From JBLHLB01 sp047618505 (GTDB lineage: Bacteria; Planctomycetota; UBA1135; GCA-002686595), in contig JBLHLB010000240.1 of the NCBI GenBank assembly GCA_047618505.1, positions 1-6,458 on the forward strand: a DNA stretch of 6,458 nucleotides. Reading direction: 5' to 3'. A program made the position numbers and the translations under genes. Below are positions 6,282-6,458 of this stretch, one piece after another. The notes under the pieces were generated by a model. That model was not told where the DNA came from and searched no databases. It worked only from the letters and a program-made list of their open reading frames with translations. Each line of letters starts with the position of its first letter. Position 1 is the stretch's first letter.

Positions 6282-6458
6282 GAGAGAGAGTCGGGCAAGA
6301 GAGGGAAGGTCGAAGCGGAGGGCAGACGACCGGGGGACGTGCTTCCTCCCACGGATATCGGTCTCCCCCACGGACGCGGCCAAATACGGCGAAGTGCATC
6401 GGCGTCCGGAATGGGCCGTCACCGGAGACCCCCGGGCGAGCACGGAAGGGTAGGATGC
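6282..6458. other. Upstream region of the redoxin fusion gene, no gene seen
   Basis: These 177 bases hold no gene I can support. The minus-strand frame of the redoxin gene stays open across most of it, but the translated sequence looks non-coding and precedes the signal peptide. The 33 bases just before the ATG are pyrimidine-rich on the minus strand, ending CTCTCTCTC. A promoter for the minus-strand gene should lie here, but no clear -35/-10 pair was found. At the right edge, GGAAGGG at 6444-6450 stands four bases before an ATG at 6455 on the plus strand. That could be the start of a divergent gene, which cannot be judged from four bases. Confidence 0.4.

Noticed and set aside
5989..6399. 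Minus-strand 136-codon open frame overlapping the start of the redoxin fusion
   Set aside because: It is out of frame with the gene that has a signal peptide and conserved domains; its composition is typical of a shadow frame.
6282..6443. 54-residue N-terminal extension of the redoxin fusion
   Set aside because: It has no recognisable domain and precedes a complete signal peptide beginning at 6281; the frame is open here only because the DNA is GC-rich.
6444..6458. Start of a divergent plus-strand gene at the right edge
   Set aside because: A Shine-Dalgarno-like GGAAGGG precedes ATG at 6455, but only one base of the second codon is in the window, so no coding claim can be made.

Overview
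The window is GC-rich DNA with tightly packed bacterial genes. It holds five complete or near-complete protein genes and the tail of a sixth. Five of the six products look exported: a CRTAC1-type protein tail, a secreted TPR protein, two TPR lipoproteins and a secreted thioredoxin-fold protein. The exception is a cytoplasmic uracil phosphoribosyltransferase-like enzyme. An ASPIC/UnbV (CRTAC1) gene next to TPR genes, several TPR lipoproteins, and a fusion of a LolA-like domain to a redoxin domain are typical of Planctomycetota, and to a lesser degree of Acidobacteriota or Verrucomicrobiota. I favour a planctomycete-like genome, but this rests on gene content only.

Layout, left to right. (1) 3-119 (+) is the C-terminus of a CRTAC1/ASPIC-UnbV protein. 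Its stop overlaps the start of a secreted TPR protein at 116-1291 (+), so the two form a translationally coupled pair. (2) 1301-1373 is a perfect 13-bp tandem repeat. It lies between this pair and a convergent gene, and it includes that gene's stop codon. (3) 1367-2698 (-) is a TPR lipoprotein. It lies 70 bp downstream of 2769-3596 (-), a divergent uracil phosphoribosyltransferase, with a GC-rich hairpin in the gap. (4) 3657-5090 (+) is a second TPR lipoprotein, head-to-head with the UPRT gene across only 60 bp. (5) 5091-6281 (-) is a secreted two-domain protein with a LolA/DUF2092-like N-terminus and a TlpA-like C-terminus. It converges on the preceding gene with no spacer: the two opposing stop codons form TGATCA.

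The exported TPR proteins and the CRTAC1 protein could form scaffolds in the periplasm or on the outer membrane. The thioredoxin-fold protein has lost the second cysteine of CxxC, so it is unlikely to be an ordinary TlpA reductase. No mobile element, CRISPR array, tRNA or rRNA was seen. I cannot show a new multi-gene system. The best leads are the monothiol redoxin fusion with only two cysteines, the all-frame-stop tandem repeat, the abutting stop codons and the altered active-site motifs of the UPRT-like protein.
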